The notes under the pieces are model-generated. The model made no database searches. It was given only the letters and a program-made list of their open reading frames with translations, and was not told where the DNA came from. 64,000 nucleotides of DNA from NCBI RefSeq assembly GCF_963675815.1, contig NZ_OY776574.1, positions 1,110,001 to 1,174,000 of the forward strand, given 5' to 3'. Positions within the stretch are counted from its first letter, which is position 1. The number at the start of each line of letters is the position of its first letter. The position numbers and the translations under genes are program-made. Below are positions 26,366-34,887 of the stretch, in pieces. The stretch is from an uncultured Desulfuromusa sp. Its GTDB lineage: Bacteria > Desulfobacterota > Desulfuromonadia > Desulfuromonadales > Geopsychrobacteraceae.

Positions 26366-26395
26366 TTGCCCATTATTTACTTATTGGGTTATAAT
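26366..26395 (+). promoter_or_regulatory. Promoter with overlapping palindrome for the small selenoprotein gene
   Basis: TTGCCC (26366-26371) and TATAAT (26390-26395) are 18 bases apart. The -10 is inside a 13-base palindrome GGTTAT-A-ATAACC (26387-26399), which could be an operator. Confidence 0.5.
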
Positions 26396-26424
26396 AACCT
26401 TTCAATCAATAAGGAGAACCTCAC

Positions 26425-26592
26425 ATGGACTGGTTTTATTTGTTAGGAATTGTTGTTGTCTGGTATGCACTGAATAAGTGGATTCTACCAAAGATGGGTG
26501 TGCAAACCTGAATGTCCGCAAGCTGCGAGTTGCCGCGTGACGGCAAGAAAAAAGCTGCTCCGGAAGGTTCCGGAGAAAGTGAAAAACAATAA
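26425..26592 (+). CDS. Candidate small membrane selenoprotein (in-frame UGA at 26509)
   Basis: Read through a UGA codon, this gives 55 residues: MDWFYLLGIVVVWYALNK (one membrane segment), then WILPKMGVQT, selenocysteine 29, MSASC and a charged tail ending SEKQ at TAA 26590-26592. Without readthrough it would be a 28-residue peptide. Evidence for UGA decoding: the frame stays open for 26 codons after UGA; a redox-like U-x4-C spacing follows; a SECIS-like hairpin is placed correctly; and the gene has its own promoter, AAGGAG site and terminator at the end of the longer frame. The family and function are unknown to me; a membrane-anchored thiol/selenol redox role is a guess. A plain stop followed by a separate peptide is the alternative. 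Confidence 0.7.
26521..26556 (+). promoter_or_regulatory. Bacterial SECIS-like stem-loop
   Basis: TTGCCG (26530-26535) and CGGCAA (26541-26546) form a perfect 6-bp stem with loop CGTGA. The loop starts 24 bases after the UGA codon and has G at its second position, as known bacterial SECIS elements do. AGCT (26521-26524) with AGCT (26553-26556) can extend the stem below an internal loop. Confidence 0.65.
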
Positions 26593-26601
26593 TACCAACC
26601 C

Positions 26602-26630
26602 CAAGGTCGCTTGACAGAGCGACCTTTTTT
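26602..26630 (+). terminator. Terminator of the small selenoprotein gene
   Basis: AAGGTCGCT and AGCGACCTT form a 9-bp perfect stem with a 6-base loop (TGACAG) and a run of six T, starting 11 bases after the TAA. Confidence 0.85.
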
Positions 26631-26722
26631 GTTACTGAATATTCTCTTTCAGCTACAATTTAAATATCTTTTGTGCCGATCGTTTACTTTTGCTTCGGCT
26701 AAAAACCCACAGGTCATGAATT

Positions 26723-27385
26723 TTGGATAATAGTCTCATAAACGGCATCTTTTCAGGTACGATTCCATGGTTTCAGCTACTTGGCACAACACCGCTGGAA
26801 ATTATTGCCACTCTGAGCGCAGTCATTGGTGTCATCTTAATTGCCCGGCAAAATATTCTGGGATGGGCTTTGGGAATATCATGGGCTGTCATTTCAGCAT
26901 GGCTGGCTTTTACTCAGTGGCAACTGGTTTCCGATGGCATTCTCTACCTCGCCTATATTCCAATTCAAATCTACTGCTGGTCTGTCTGGATCCGCAGGGG
27001 TAAAGCCCAACAGCACGAGCTGTTTATTCCAACCTGGATGCCATTCAAAAATCAGATCCTCATCTCCATCGCCGCGTTACTTGCGATTGCTGTCTGGGCT
27101 TTTAGTATTTCCGGATTAGCCGCTAAAGTCAGCTGGATTCCAGAACCCACGTTGCTCTGGCGTGATTCAACAACAACCGTGCTGAACTTTTTTGCGCAGT
27201 TCCTTCAGGCTCGCAAGCGTATGGAGAACTGGGTCATCTGGCTGATCGTAAATCTCCTCGGAATTCATATTTACTGGGTCAAAGAAGCACCCATATACTC
27301 AATTCAATATGCGATTTTTCTCGGACTCGGCATCTACGGCTGGATTCAGTGGCACCAATCTTCCCGGCATAACCACCAGCTTTAA
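26723..27385 (+). CDS. pnuC: Nicotinamide riboside transporter PnuC
   Basis: A 220-residue inner-membrane facilitator with about seven hydrophobic segments. Family features are the early GVILIARQNILGWALGISWAV, YIPIQIYCWSVWIRRGK near 90 and the C-terminal NLLGIHIYWVKEAPIYSIQYAIFLGLGIYGWIQW. The start is a TTG (26723); no in-frame ATG exists upstream before a stop. It is followed after 15 bases by a kinase that would trap nicotinamide riboside, which favours that substrate over thiamine (PnuT) or riboflavin (PnuX). Confidence 0.85.
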   Translation: MDNSLINGIFSGTIPWFQLLGTTPLEIIATLSAVIGVILIARQNILGWALGISWAVISAWLAFTQWQLVSDGILYLAYIPIQIYCWSVWIRRGKAQQHELFIPTWMPFKNQILISIAALLAIAVWAFSISGLAAKVSWIPEPTLLWRDSTTTVLNFFAQFLQARKRMENWVIWLIVNLLGIHIYWVKEAPIYSIQYAIFLGLGIYGWIQWHQSSRHNHQL

Positions 27386-27400
27386 ATTGGGCGGAGAAGC

Positions 27401-27931
27401 ATGATACGGATTGTCATCACTGGTGCAGAATCATCAGGGAAAAGTCAACTTACTCAACATTTGGGAAATTTTTTGCACATTCCTTATGCCTTGGAATACG
27501 CACGCTATTATCTCGAAACAAACGGCCCGGAATACGACCTTGAATTATTGTTGAAAATGAGTCGCTTACATCTGGATTATCAGCAGAAAAATGTTCCCAT
27601 CGCTGCACCACTGGGCTTTTTTGATACAGATCTTCTCAACTACAAAATCTGGGCAGAAGAGGTCTTCGGTCACTGTCCGGCAGAAATCAGCTCCAGAATT
27701 AAAGAAGAATCAGAGCATCGGTATCTGCTATGCAAGCCGGATCTCCCCTGGGAACCCGATCCTCTACGGGAAAATCCTGTTGATTTTCAGCGACTGTACC
27801 AGCGTCATCGCAGCGAAATCATCTGCCTTAACCGTCCCTATGAAGAGGTAGGAGGGTTCGGTCAGGAGCGAAACATGAACGCTGAAATCGCACTTCAACG
27901 CCTCCTCAAAATAGAAAGACCCTATAAGTAG
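27401..27931 (+). CDS. NadR-type nicotinamide riboside kinase
   Basis: A 176-residue cytoplasmic P-loop kinase. The Walker A motif is TGAESSGKSQLTQHL at residues ~6-20, the EYARYYLE segment near 37 and FFDTDLLNYKIWAEEVFG near 73-90 follow the NadR kinase domain, and YLLCKPDLPWEPDPLRENP near 112 is its characteristic motif. The adenylyltransferase and repressor domains of full NadR are absent. It pairs with PnuC in an NAD salvage operon. The last 10 bases overlap the convergent cls gene. Confidence 0.85.
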   Translation: MIRIVITGAESSGKSQLTQHLGNFLHIPYALEYARYYLETNGPEYDLELLLKMSRLHLDYQQKNVPIAAPLGFFDTDLLNYKIWAEEVFGHCPAEISSRIKEESEHRYLLCKPDLPWEPDPLRENPVDFQRLYQRHRSEIICLNRPYEEVGGFGQERNMNAEIALQRLLKIERPYK

Positions 27932-29340
27932 GGTGAAAACAGGCGGCAAAAAGAATCTCGCAAACGGAGCGGCAATGTCCGGCTATCCATCTCTTCAAGT
28001 GAAATTTCACGAGCTTTCTCACGAGACTGATCAAAATGAGACGTCAGTTCAGCAACCGTTTCGGCATCAAACACCTCCACATTAAATTCAAAATTCAACC
28101 GTAAGCTCCGTGGGTCCAGATTCGCCGAACCAATCAGAGCATATTTGTCATCTATCAACAGTAATTTGCTGTGAATAAAAGGTGGAGGTTGAAAATAAAT
28201 ATGGCTATTTTGTTCAAGGAGTTCAAACAGCAAGGCATTTGATGCCCAGGCAACATAGGGGAGATTGTTTTTTTCAGGAAGCAGGATATCAACTCTGACA
28301 CCCCGGAGTGAGGCGGTATTAATTGCTGCCAGCTGAGCCCGATTGGGGATAAAGTAAGGTGTCATGATCCTGATATGAGATTTGGCACAAGCAAGTGCAC
28401 CGAGTAAAATCCAGTTGAGGGTTTCATGACGCTCGTTCGGACCGGCACTGATCCCCCGACAGCAGGCATTTCCGACAATTGGTGGCGTTACCTCCTTATG
28501 TGGGGCACGACTTTCTTTTGTAGCAAAATGCCAGTCTTCCATAAAAGCATCACGTAACTGTTCACAAATCGGTCCTTCAAAACGAAAGTGAATATCAATC
28601 ACCCTGCGTGGATTGTTCTGATCCGCAGCCATATGACGATCACGGATATTCATCCCTCCTGTAAAACTGTATTGATTATCAACAATGAGTAGCTTGCGGT
28701 GGTTTCTTAAATTAAAATAAAAACTTCCCAGCAAAGACAGGGGCAGAAATGTTGCTGCCTTCACCTTGGTGCCACGAAATTTATGGCGAATTTTCCTCAA
28801 CGAATAGAGCTCACCAACAGCATCCACCAGAACCCTGACATCGACTTCCCGATCAGCAGCAGCAATTAATGCCTGGGCAAACCGGCATCCTATCTGGTCG
28901 TGCTTCAATATATAGCTGGATAAAAAAATGGATTCTTTTGCCCCTTCTATAGCGTCCAGCATTGCCGGATAAGCTTGCTCACCGTTGTAGAGAACAGTGA
29001 TTTTATTGCCGTAAGTCAGAGGTCGACGGGTGACCGCATCAGAAAGCTTAATCAGGGGTTGGCTGGTACTGTTGTCAGGAAAGTTTGCAATATCTTTTGA
29101 TCGTGGGGGTTGGTCGACATGTAACCAGTGCATCCCCCGTCCATGCTCCTGAAGCTCTCGGGATCGGGTACGGATGCGGTTAACGCCTAATAGCCAGTAA
29201 AGGAGAGCTCCTATTCCGGGCATTGCCAGACACGTAATAATCCACCCCAGTGCCGCCCGTGGATCACGCTTGGTCAGTAACGCATGCCCAGAAGATAGCA
29301 GTGAGAATATCCATAGAATGGCCAATAACAAGGTCAGCAT
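27922..29340 (-). CDS. cls: Cardiolipin synthase
   Basis: Membrane enzyme that joins two phosphatidylglycerols to cardiolipin. The 472-residue protein starts with two hydrophobic segments (the PLDc_N region, with KRDPRAALGWIITCLAMPG) and carries two HKD phospholipase D motifs: HRKLLIVDNQYSFTGGMNI near 220 and HSKLLLIDDKYALIGSANLD near 395. Length and both motifs match the ClsA/Cls type. The ATG has a GGGAG site. Monocistronic or co-transcribed with nothing obvious. Confidence 0.93.
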   Translation of the reverse strand: MLTLLLAILWIFSLLSSGHALLTKRDPRAALGWIITCLAMPGIGALLYWLLGVNRIRTRSRELQEHGRGMHWLHVDQPPRSKDIANFPDNSTSQPLIKLSDAVTRRPLTYGNKITVLYNGEQAYPAMLDAIEGAKESIFLSSYILKHDQIGCRFAQALIAAADREVDVRVLVDAVGELYSLRKIRHKFRGTKVKAATFLPLSLLGSFYFNLRNHRKLLIVDNQYSFTGGMNIRDRHMAADQNNPRRVIDIHFRFEGPICEQLRDAFMEDWHFATKESRAPHKEVTPPIVGNACCRGISAGPNERHETLNWILLGALACAKSHIRIMTPYFIPNRAQLAAINTASLRGVRVDILLPEKNNLPYVAWASNALLFELLEQNSHIYFQPPPFIHSKLLLIDDKYALIGSANLDPRSLRLNFEFNVEVFDAETVAELTSHFDQSREKAREISLEEMDSRTLPLRLRDSFCRLFSPYL

Positions 29341-29383
29341 GGTATCTCCCTGGAGATGAGGTTATGTTTTTATATCTGGTTTC

Positions 29384-29716
29384 CTAGCGCAGCGATGTCC
29401 CGCAACGGGGGCATGTAAGAACAGTATTGGTTGAAACTTTTTCCCCACAGGTTGGACAGTTGAACCAGTGATGACAAAAGCGGCATTGTTGCTCAGAAAG
29501 ACCTTGTTTTTTCTTACACTTCGGACAACGACGATACATTTTACGGCCGTTCAGATAGTCTTCAAAAAACAATCCACAGCGGTGGCATTCAGTCGCTCCG
29601 GGTTTAATTGTCGCTCCACATCCGGGAATAGGACATTTAAAAACCGTTTTGCAGTGACTGCACCAAAACTCTCCCTTTAAAGGTTCTTCACACTTTTGAC
29701 ATCGTTTAATGGCCAT
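29384..29716 (-). CDS. Zinc-ribbon protein with four Cys4 repeats
   Basis: A 110-residue protein made almost wholly of zinc knuckles: CQKC/CSHC, CPIPGC/CHRC, CPKC/CRFC and CPTC/CPRC. Each is a C-x2-C (or C-x4-C) pair about 12-17 residues from the next, so four double-zinc-ribbon-like units. No catalytic domain and no membrane segment; it may bind protein or nucleic acid. The ATG at 29716 has a CTGGAG site; a GTG one codon upstream is possible. Confidence 0.8.
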   Translation of the reverse strand: MAIKRCQKCEEPLKGEFWCSHCKTVFKCPIPGCGATIKPGATECHRCGLFFEDYLNGRKMYRRCPKCKKKQGLSEQQCRFCHHWFNCPTCGEKVSTNTVLTCPRCGTSLR

Positions 29717-29810
29717 CACTCACTCCAGCATTTCACACCTTGGCAGGTAAAATTATTATTGAAAGTTTCTATCATAGTCGACAAAATCAGGAATGCCAAG
29801 AGAAAGGCTT

Positions 29811-30182
29811 CTAATGAGAAGGGTCCTGTTTAAGCCAGTGGCTGAATTCTTTACTTGTCAGCTCTGCATCCCCAAAATTCAATTCAAGTAAACGGCGTAG
29901 ATGAGCCATGCTTTCATCCTCTTCGGAAATAAAAATAAAACCATAAAATTTTCCATGTTGATGAATCAGCTCACCGACAAATTGCATTCGTATCAATGTC
30001 TCTGGAAGATAAATACTCAGGTGAGCTCTGCTCCCCAAGGGGAGAGAAAGTTGACTCTCCGACCTGAACAAAGCCCCTTGAAGGGCAAGATCCACCAGAT
30101 CACAACGATGAACAACGTTGTCAATCGTTATATCAGCCTCTGAACTGAAGTTGAGTCTCCGATAATTACGTTTCTCTGTCAT
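29811..30182 (-). CDS. PilZ-domain protein
   Basis: A 123-residue cytoplasmic protein with a PilZ fold, the cyclic-di-GMP receptor domain. The N-terminal RNYRRLNF is the RxxxR part. The second motif reads DLALQGALF instead of D/N-x-S-x-x-G, so it may bind the ligand weakly or not at all. The ATG has AAGGAG. It may influence motility or matrix; target unknown. Confidence 0.75.
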   Translation of the reverse strand: MTEKRNYRRLNFSSEADITIDNVVHRCDLVDLALQGALFRSESQLSLPLGSRAHLSIYLPETLIRMQFVGELIHQHGKFYGFIFISEEDESMAHLRRLLELNFGDAELTSKEFSHWLKQDPSH

Positions 30183-30407
30183 AGCAAAGCTCCTTTTATT
30201 TGCCTTGCGGAAGAAATCGTCAGCGTATCCTGTGGATTCTATTGTAACAGGAAATCAAAACTTTATCGTTTTCCGCAGAACCTTTTATCTTTTCCTGATG
30301 CTTGATGTGGAATTGTCTCTTGCGGTCGGTTGTCTGTCAGGGGTACATTGTCCTTAGAATCGCTAAATTTTAACGCTTAGTAAACATTACTGTATGGGGT
30401 TGTTTTT

Positions 30408-32495
30408 ATGTTTTATCCTGCAAAATATATCAATCGGATTATTTTTGTTCTGTTGCTTACGCTCGTGCCAGTCAGTTCATGGAGCAAAGAAGTTGATCCC
30501 TTTGATACCAACAGGGCCCGGCTGCTTGGTCATATGCTGCAACAACAACTCAGCGGCAAACACTATAGTCAGAAACCGACCGATGATGCCCTATCAGAAG
30601 CTGCTTTTGATCTCTATCTGAAACAGCTCGACTTTCAGAAACGTTTTCTCTGGCAGGAAGACGCAGATAAGCTCACATTGTTTAAAGATCAGATTGATGA
30701 CTCCATCCGCCGTGGACGGTTGGACTTACCTCTTTCAGGGCGGGAAATCCTGAATCAACGAATCACACAGGTTCAGGAACTGGTGACCGAACTTCTTGAG
30801 GAAAGAATTGATCCAACAGTTAAAGAGAGCATTGAAACTGATCCGGAAAAGCTGAACTATGTGACCGATTTACAAGAGCAGCGTGAGCGTTGGAGAAAAA
30901 TCATCAAAGCTCAAACTTTAAGTGATTATATTGGCTTACGTGAGGATGATATAGGTGTCGATGATAATGGCGCTCTGCTGCCGATTGATGACGAGACGGC
31001 AGAGAAACTACTCCTGCAAGCCAAAGAGAAGGTTGGCAAAAGAACCAACAGCCGCCTGAAACGGATGCTTGAAGAGACACCTCAGGATCATTATGACCGT
31101 TACTTGAATGTCATTTCACACGCATTCGATCCTCACACCAGCTATTTGCCTCCAACTTCCAAAGAAGATTTTGATATCCAGATGAGTGGTTCCCTGGAGG
31201 GAATCGGAGCAACTTTACGTGAAGATGATGGATATATCAAAGTCGTGCGGGTTATCCCCGGAAGTGCAGCAGCGCGACAGGGACAGTTGGAAGCGGATGA
31301 CATTATCCTCAAGGTCGCAGAAGCGACGGCTGATGCTGTTGATATTACCGACACTCGGATTCGTGATGCCGTTGCGCTGATCCGCGGCAAAAAAGGGACT
31401 GAGGTTCGCCTCACGATTAAAAAGCCCGACGGACGCCAGCAGATTGTCCCGATTATTCGCGATGTTGTTGAAATTAAAGAAACGTTTGTCAAAGGAACAA
31501 CAGTGACCGATGAAAAAAGCGGTCAACGTTTTGGTTATATCAAGATCCCCTCTTTTTATCGCGACTATAGCGGGAAAACCGACCGCAACTGTACCGACGA
31601 TTTACGCGAAGAGCTGCAAAAACAAAATAAGGAAAATATTTCCGGCTTGATCATTGACCTGCGTAACAATGGCGGCGGTTCTTTATCTGATGCCGTCAGC
31701 GTGACTGGCCTCTTCATTAAAACCGGCCCGGTCGTACAGATTCGCAACGGATCCGGAAAAATCCGGGTCATGAGTGATGATGATCCTGCGGTAGAATATA
31801 CCGGGCCGATGATAGTTCTCGTCAATCGCTTCAGCGCTTCAGCCTCAGAAATTCTGGCCGGCGCGCTTCAGGATTATGGTCGCGCATTGATCGTTGGTGA
31901 TGAACATACCCACGGCAAAGGGACCGTTCAAGCGCTGCTTGACCTTGACCGTTTTGTCAATTTACGGGGGATGGAAAAATACATGCCTCTTGGGGCAGTC
32001 AAAGTAACTATCCAGAAATTTTACCGTATCAGTGGCGAATCCACCCAGGAAGAAGGGGTCAGCCCTGATATTGTTCTCCCATCTCGCCTGGACGGATTGG
32101 AAAGTGGCGAAAAATATCTCGATAACGCACTCCCATGGGATCACATCGCTTCTGCAGAATATCAACATTGGCAAGGTGCCCCTGAAAACACTGCTGATTT
32201 AAAAAAATCAAGTGCTGACAGAATAAAACAAAGTGAAGATTTCCAGGAAATAATTTCTGATGCTGCAAATGCTGAAAAAAGACGCGCAGAAACCCGTCAG
32301 TCCCTTTTACTCAAAGATATGCTGGCCGAACGAGACCAGTTTCGCGACGAGCTCAAAAGAATGCCTGCGCATGGGATGATGAATACTGATGATGACGAAA
32401 AGAAAGAGCTTACCCTGGATGAAAAAATTGCCGACGATCCCTATGTTGAAGAAGGTATTTTTCTGCTTCTGGATCTGATTTCTGCTTCCAGCTAA
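30408..32495 (+). CDS. prc: Tail-specific carboxy-terminal protease (Prc/Tsp, S41A)
   Basis: A 695-residue periplasmic protease that trims or degrades proteins from their C-terminus. It has a signal peptide (MFYPAKYINRIIFVLLLTLVP, cleavage near SWS-KEV), an N-terminal Tsp domain, a PDZ domain near residues 255-340 (GSLEGIGATLREDDGYIKVV) and the S41 catalytic domain. The catalytic Ser is in NRFSASASEILAGALQDYGRA and the Lys in VGDEHTHGKGTVQ. A Tsp C-terminal domain (DUF3340-like) follows. The N-terminal and C-terminal extensions and length separate it from the shorter CtpA type. Confidence 0.92.
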   Translation: MFYPAKYINRIIFVLLLTLVPVSSWSKEVDPFDTNRARLLGHMLQQQLSGKHYSQKPTDDALSEAAFDLYLKQLDFQKRFLWQEDADKLTLFKDQIDDSIRRGRLDLPLSGREILNQRITQVQELVTELLEERIDPTVKESIETDPEKLNYVTDLQEQRERWRKIIKAQTLSDYIGLREDDIGVDDNGALLPIDDETAEKLLLQAKEKVGKRTNSRLKRMLEETPQDHYDRYLNVISHAFDPHTSYLPPTSKEDFDIQMSGSLEGIGATLREDDGYIKVVRVIPGSAAARQGQLEADDIILKVAEATADAVDITDTRIRDAVALIRGKKGTEVRLTIKKPDGRQQIVPIIRDVVEIKETFVKGTTVTDEKSGQRFGYIKIPSFYRDYSGKTDRNCTDDLREELQKQNKENISGLIIDLRNNGGGSLSDAVSVTGLFIKTGPVVQIRNGSGKIRVMSDDDPAVEYTGPMIVLVNRFSASASEILAGALQDYGRALIVGDEHTHGKGTVQALLDLDRFVNLRGMEKYMPLGAVKVTIQKFYRISGESTQEEGVSPDIVLPSRLDGLESGEKYLDNALPWDHIASAEYQHWQGAPENTADLKKSSADRIKQSEDFQEIISDAANAEKRRAETRQSLLLKDMLAERDQFRDELKRMPAHGMMNTDDDEKKELTLDEKIADDPYVEEGIFLLLDLISASS

Positions 32496-32532
32496 AATAG
32501 AAGCCTGCTTAAAATATTGAATCACGTGATCT

Positions 32533-32566
32533 AAAAAAACCGCCTCTGAGAAGGGGCGGTTTTTTT
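32533..32566. terminator. Bidirectional terminator between prc and znuA
   Basis: CCGCC (32540-32544) with GGCGG (32555-32559), A-run before and seven T after. Serves convergent prc (+) and znuA (-). Confidence 0.8.
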
Positions 32567-32582
32567 AGATCTATCTACTTTC

Positions 32583-33530
32583 TTATTTTAACCCCTGATA
32601 AATACTGTCACCCAGGCGGCTCATAAGCTGAAAATATGCGTCAGGCCCTTCTGGAATATCTGCCCCCAAAGGATCAAGAACCCCCGTCCTGGCATTGGTT
32701 CCTTCTATAACCGTTGCAACCAGTCGCGATTCAAATTGCGGCTCACTGAAAACACATCTGGCATTCAACTCCTTAATTTTATGATGTATCTCATTGATTT
32801 TTTTCGCTCCCGGAGCTCTTCCCGGATCAAGGGTAATGGAACCAACCACATTCAACCCATAAGCCGATTCAAAATATTGGTAGGCCGCATGGAAAACAAT
32901 ATATGGAACCTCTTTAACAGACCCGAGTTTTTCTTTTAAGCGCCTATCCAGCTGATCAAGACGCTCGTTCATTTGACCGGCGTTTGCCTGATATTGACTC
33001 TGCCTTGCCGGGTCCAGTTCAGTCAAAGCCTTTGCAGTCAGGGTGACAATACGTTTTGCCATAGCTGGGTCAAGCCAGAGATGTAAATCCGGCTTGGTGC
33101 GTTGATGATCCCCATGACCATGGTCATCTTCCATATGTTCGCCCTCATGTTTATGGGCATGCGATTCCCAGCCACCTCCCTGACGAACGGATAGCAGGAA
33201 AGGTTCCAGTTCATCAGACAACTCCAGTTGCATAGCCTTATGCCCGAGAGTCGCTAAAGGTTTCTCCAGGAAACTCTCCAGCTCATGTCCAACCCAAACG
33301 ACCAATTGGGCTCTGGACAACAATTGGGCTTCAGAGGGTCTCAGGACATAACCATGTGGTGAACCACCGCTTTTGACCACAAGATCCGGTTTGCCGACAC
33401 CCTGCATAACTCCTGAAACCAGCGAATGCAAAGGTTTGATACTGACGGCAACCCGTGGAACAGGTGATTCTGCCCACAGGGGAGTTGCCGTTATAATTAA
33501 CAATAAGAGGATTAAATATATTCTGTTCAT
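32583..33530 (-). CDS. znuA: Zinc ABC transporter substrate-binding protein ZnuA
   Basis: Periplasmic zinc-binding component. The 315-residue protein has a signal peptide (MNRIYLILLLLIITATPLWA-ESP) and three metal-site His: GGSPHGYVLRPSE (near 60), DLHLWLDPAMAKR (near 150) and FHAAYQYFE near 212. The loop near 120-142 is rich in His and Glu/Asp (HAHKHEGEHMEDDHGHGDH), as in ZnuA proteins that capture zinc. Divergent from zur-znuCB with a Zur box between, so it should be repressed by zinc. Confidence 0.93.
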   Translation of the reverse strand: MNRIYLILLLLIITATPLWAESPVPRVAVSIKPLHSLVSGVMQGVGKPDLVVKSGGSPHGYVLRPSEAQLLSRAQLVVWVGHELESFLEKPLATLGHKAMQLELSDELEPFLLSVRQGGGWESHAHKHEGEHMEDDHGHGDHQRTKPDLHLWLDPAMAKRIVTLTAKALTELDPARQSQYQANAGQMNERLDQLDRRLKEKLGSVKEVPYIVFHAAYQYFESAYGLNVVGSITLDPGRAPGAKKINEIHHKIKELNARCVFSEPQFESRLVATVIEGTNARTGVLDPLGADIPEGPDAYFQLMSRLGDSIYQGLK

Positions 33531-33570
33531 TGTTTTTCTCCATAAATTAGACTAGAATGGTTTAGTTTTT

Positions 33571-33593
33571 GAAACGTTATAATATAACATTTA
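33571..33593. promoter_or_regulatory. Zur operator between znuA and zur
   Basis: The 23-base site runs GAAACGTTATA, A, T, then ATAACATTTA. It is a near-perfect palindrome that matches the Zur box of enterobacteria (GAAATGTTATA-N-TATAACATTTC) with few changes. It lies in the 93-base gap between the divergent genes. Confidence 0.85.
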
Positions 33594-33623
33594 AAGAGTC
33601 AAGAGGGAGAACGGTTTTTTATC

Positions 33624-34133
33624 ATGTCAAGAAACAGAGAACTCCAATTTATCAGTGGAGAACATGATCATCAGCGTTGTATTTCAAGCGCCATGACCAA
33701 TGCCGAGCACCTTTGTCTACAACGAGGACAGCGCTTTACTGCATTGCGCAAACGTGTTTTTGAACTTGTCTGGCAACAACATAAGCCGATAGGCGCTTAC
33801 GAAATTCTCGAAAAACTCCAACCCGATGGGCGTTCCGCACCTCCGACTGTTTACCGCGCTCTCGATTTTTTACTGGATCTTGGTCTTATCCACAGGATTA
33901 ATTCATTGAATGCCTATGTTGGCTGTATCCATCCGGAATATCCTCATGATGGTCATTTCTTTATATGTGAATCCTGTAAAGCTTTTGCTGAGTTGGATTC
34001 ACCTCTGATTACAGCTGCGATTGAACAGAGCGCAGCTGATGTGGACTTTGAGGTTCATAGACATACGGTAGAAATTATGGGACTTTGCCCTCGGTGTCGA
34101 ATCAAAATCTGTCGTGAGGATAAGAATGAGTAA
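33624..34133 (+). CDS. zur: Fur-family zinc uptake regulator Zur
   Basis: A 169-residue repressor. The winged helix contains CLQRGQRFTALRKRVFELVWQ and PPTVYRALDFLLDLGLIHRI, and the dimer domain has the zinc site CESCKAFAEL and LCPRCRIKIC. The CxxC pairs near 113 and 157 form the structural zinc site, and HPEYPHDGHFF holds metal-binding His. Placement over a Zur box with znuA and znuCB assigns it to Zur rather than Fur or PerR. Overlaps znuC by eight bases. Confidence 0.9.
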   Translation: MSRNRELQFISGEHDHQRCISSAMTNAEHLCLQRGQRFTALRKRVFELVWQQHKPIGAYEILEKLQPDGRSAPPTVYRALDFLLDLGLIHRINSLNAYVGCIHPEYPHDGHFFICESCKAFAELDSPLITAAIEQSAADVDFEVHRHTVEIMGLCPRCRIKICREDKNE

Positions 34134-34887
34134 TCCGGAACAATCTCTGCTAAATGTTTCCGCCGTTGATCTTACTTTGGGTAAGCGGCTCTTACTGGAA
34201 AATATCAATTTCAAAATTGGTTCTGGAGAGATCTTGACAATCATCGGGCCAAATGGCGCCGGAAAAACGACCCTGTTACGTGTTGCCCTTGGCCTCCAAC
34301 GGCCAACAACCGGACAGGTAACCCAACGCCGGGGATTAACAGTGGGCTACATGCCGCAACGCTTACAATTGGATCCAACCTTCCCCCTGACGGTTAAACG
34401 CTTTCTTTTTCTAGCCTGTAACAATGACAGGTCGAGAGTTCTGCCGTTGCTGGAAGAAGTCGGCGCTACCCACGTTTTTGAATCGTCAATGAAAAATCTA
34501 TCCGGAGGTGAAATGCAGCGAGTGTTACTCGCCCGCGCTCTGATTCGGGATCCGGAATTACTGGTTCTTGATGAGCCTGTGCAAGGAGTTGACGTTCATG
34601 GTCAAATTGAGCTGTATCAGCTTATATCAAAGGTTCGTGATCGGCGAGGCTGTGCGGTCCTCATGGTCTCCCATGATCTCCATCTGGTCATGGCAGCAAC
34701 CGATCAGGTGCTTTGTCTGAATCGTCATATTTGTTGCAGCGGCACCCCCGAATCAGTGACTAACGATCCGGCATTTCTTGAACTGTTCGGGCCAACGGCC
34801 GTACAGAATATAGCTATCTATGTTCACGACCAGTCACACCACCATGATGAATGTGCAACCTGCAGCAGGAGAGCCGCCAATGATTGA
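34126..34887 (+). CDS. znuC: Zinc ABC transporter ATPase ZnuC
   Basis: Cytoplasmic ATPase of the zinc importer, about 253 residues. Walker A is IGPNGAGKTTLLRVALG near 40, the signature motif NLSGGEMQRVLLARALI near 128, Walker B LLVLDEPVQGVD near 148, and the switch His in LMVSHDLHLVM near 185. The C-terminus is His/Cys-rich (YVHDQSHHHDECATC), unusual but known in some ZnuC. The ATG at 34126 overlaps zur and has GAGGAT upstream. Ends 8 bases into znuB. Confidence 0.92.
   Translation: MSNPEQSLLNVSAVDLTLGKRLLLENINFKIGSGEILTIIGPNGAGKTTLLRVALGLQRPTTGQVTQRRGLTVGYMPQRLQLDPTFPLTVKRFLFLACNNDRSRVLPLLEEVGATHVFESSMKNLSGGEMQRVLLARALIRDPELLVLDEPVQGVDVHGQIELYQLISKVRDRRGCAVLMVSHDLHLVMAATDQVLCLNRHICCSGTPESVTNDPAFLELFGPTAVQNIAIYVHDQSHHHDECATCSRRAAND

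Noticed and set aside
26425..26511. The small gene ending at its UGA as a 28-residue peptide
   Set aside because: The open frame continues for 26 codons to a terminator and has a SECIS-like hairpin; a simple stop is less likely but cannot be excluded.
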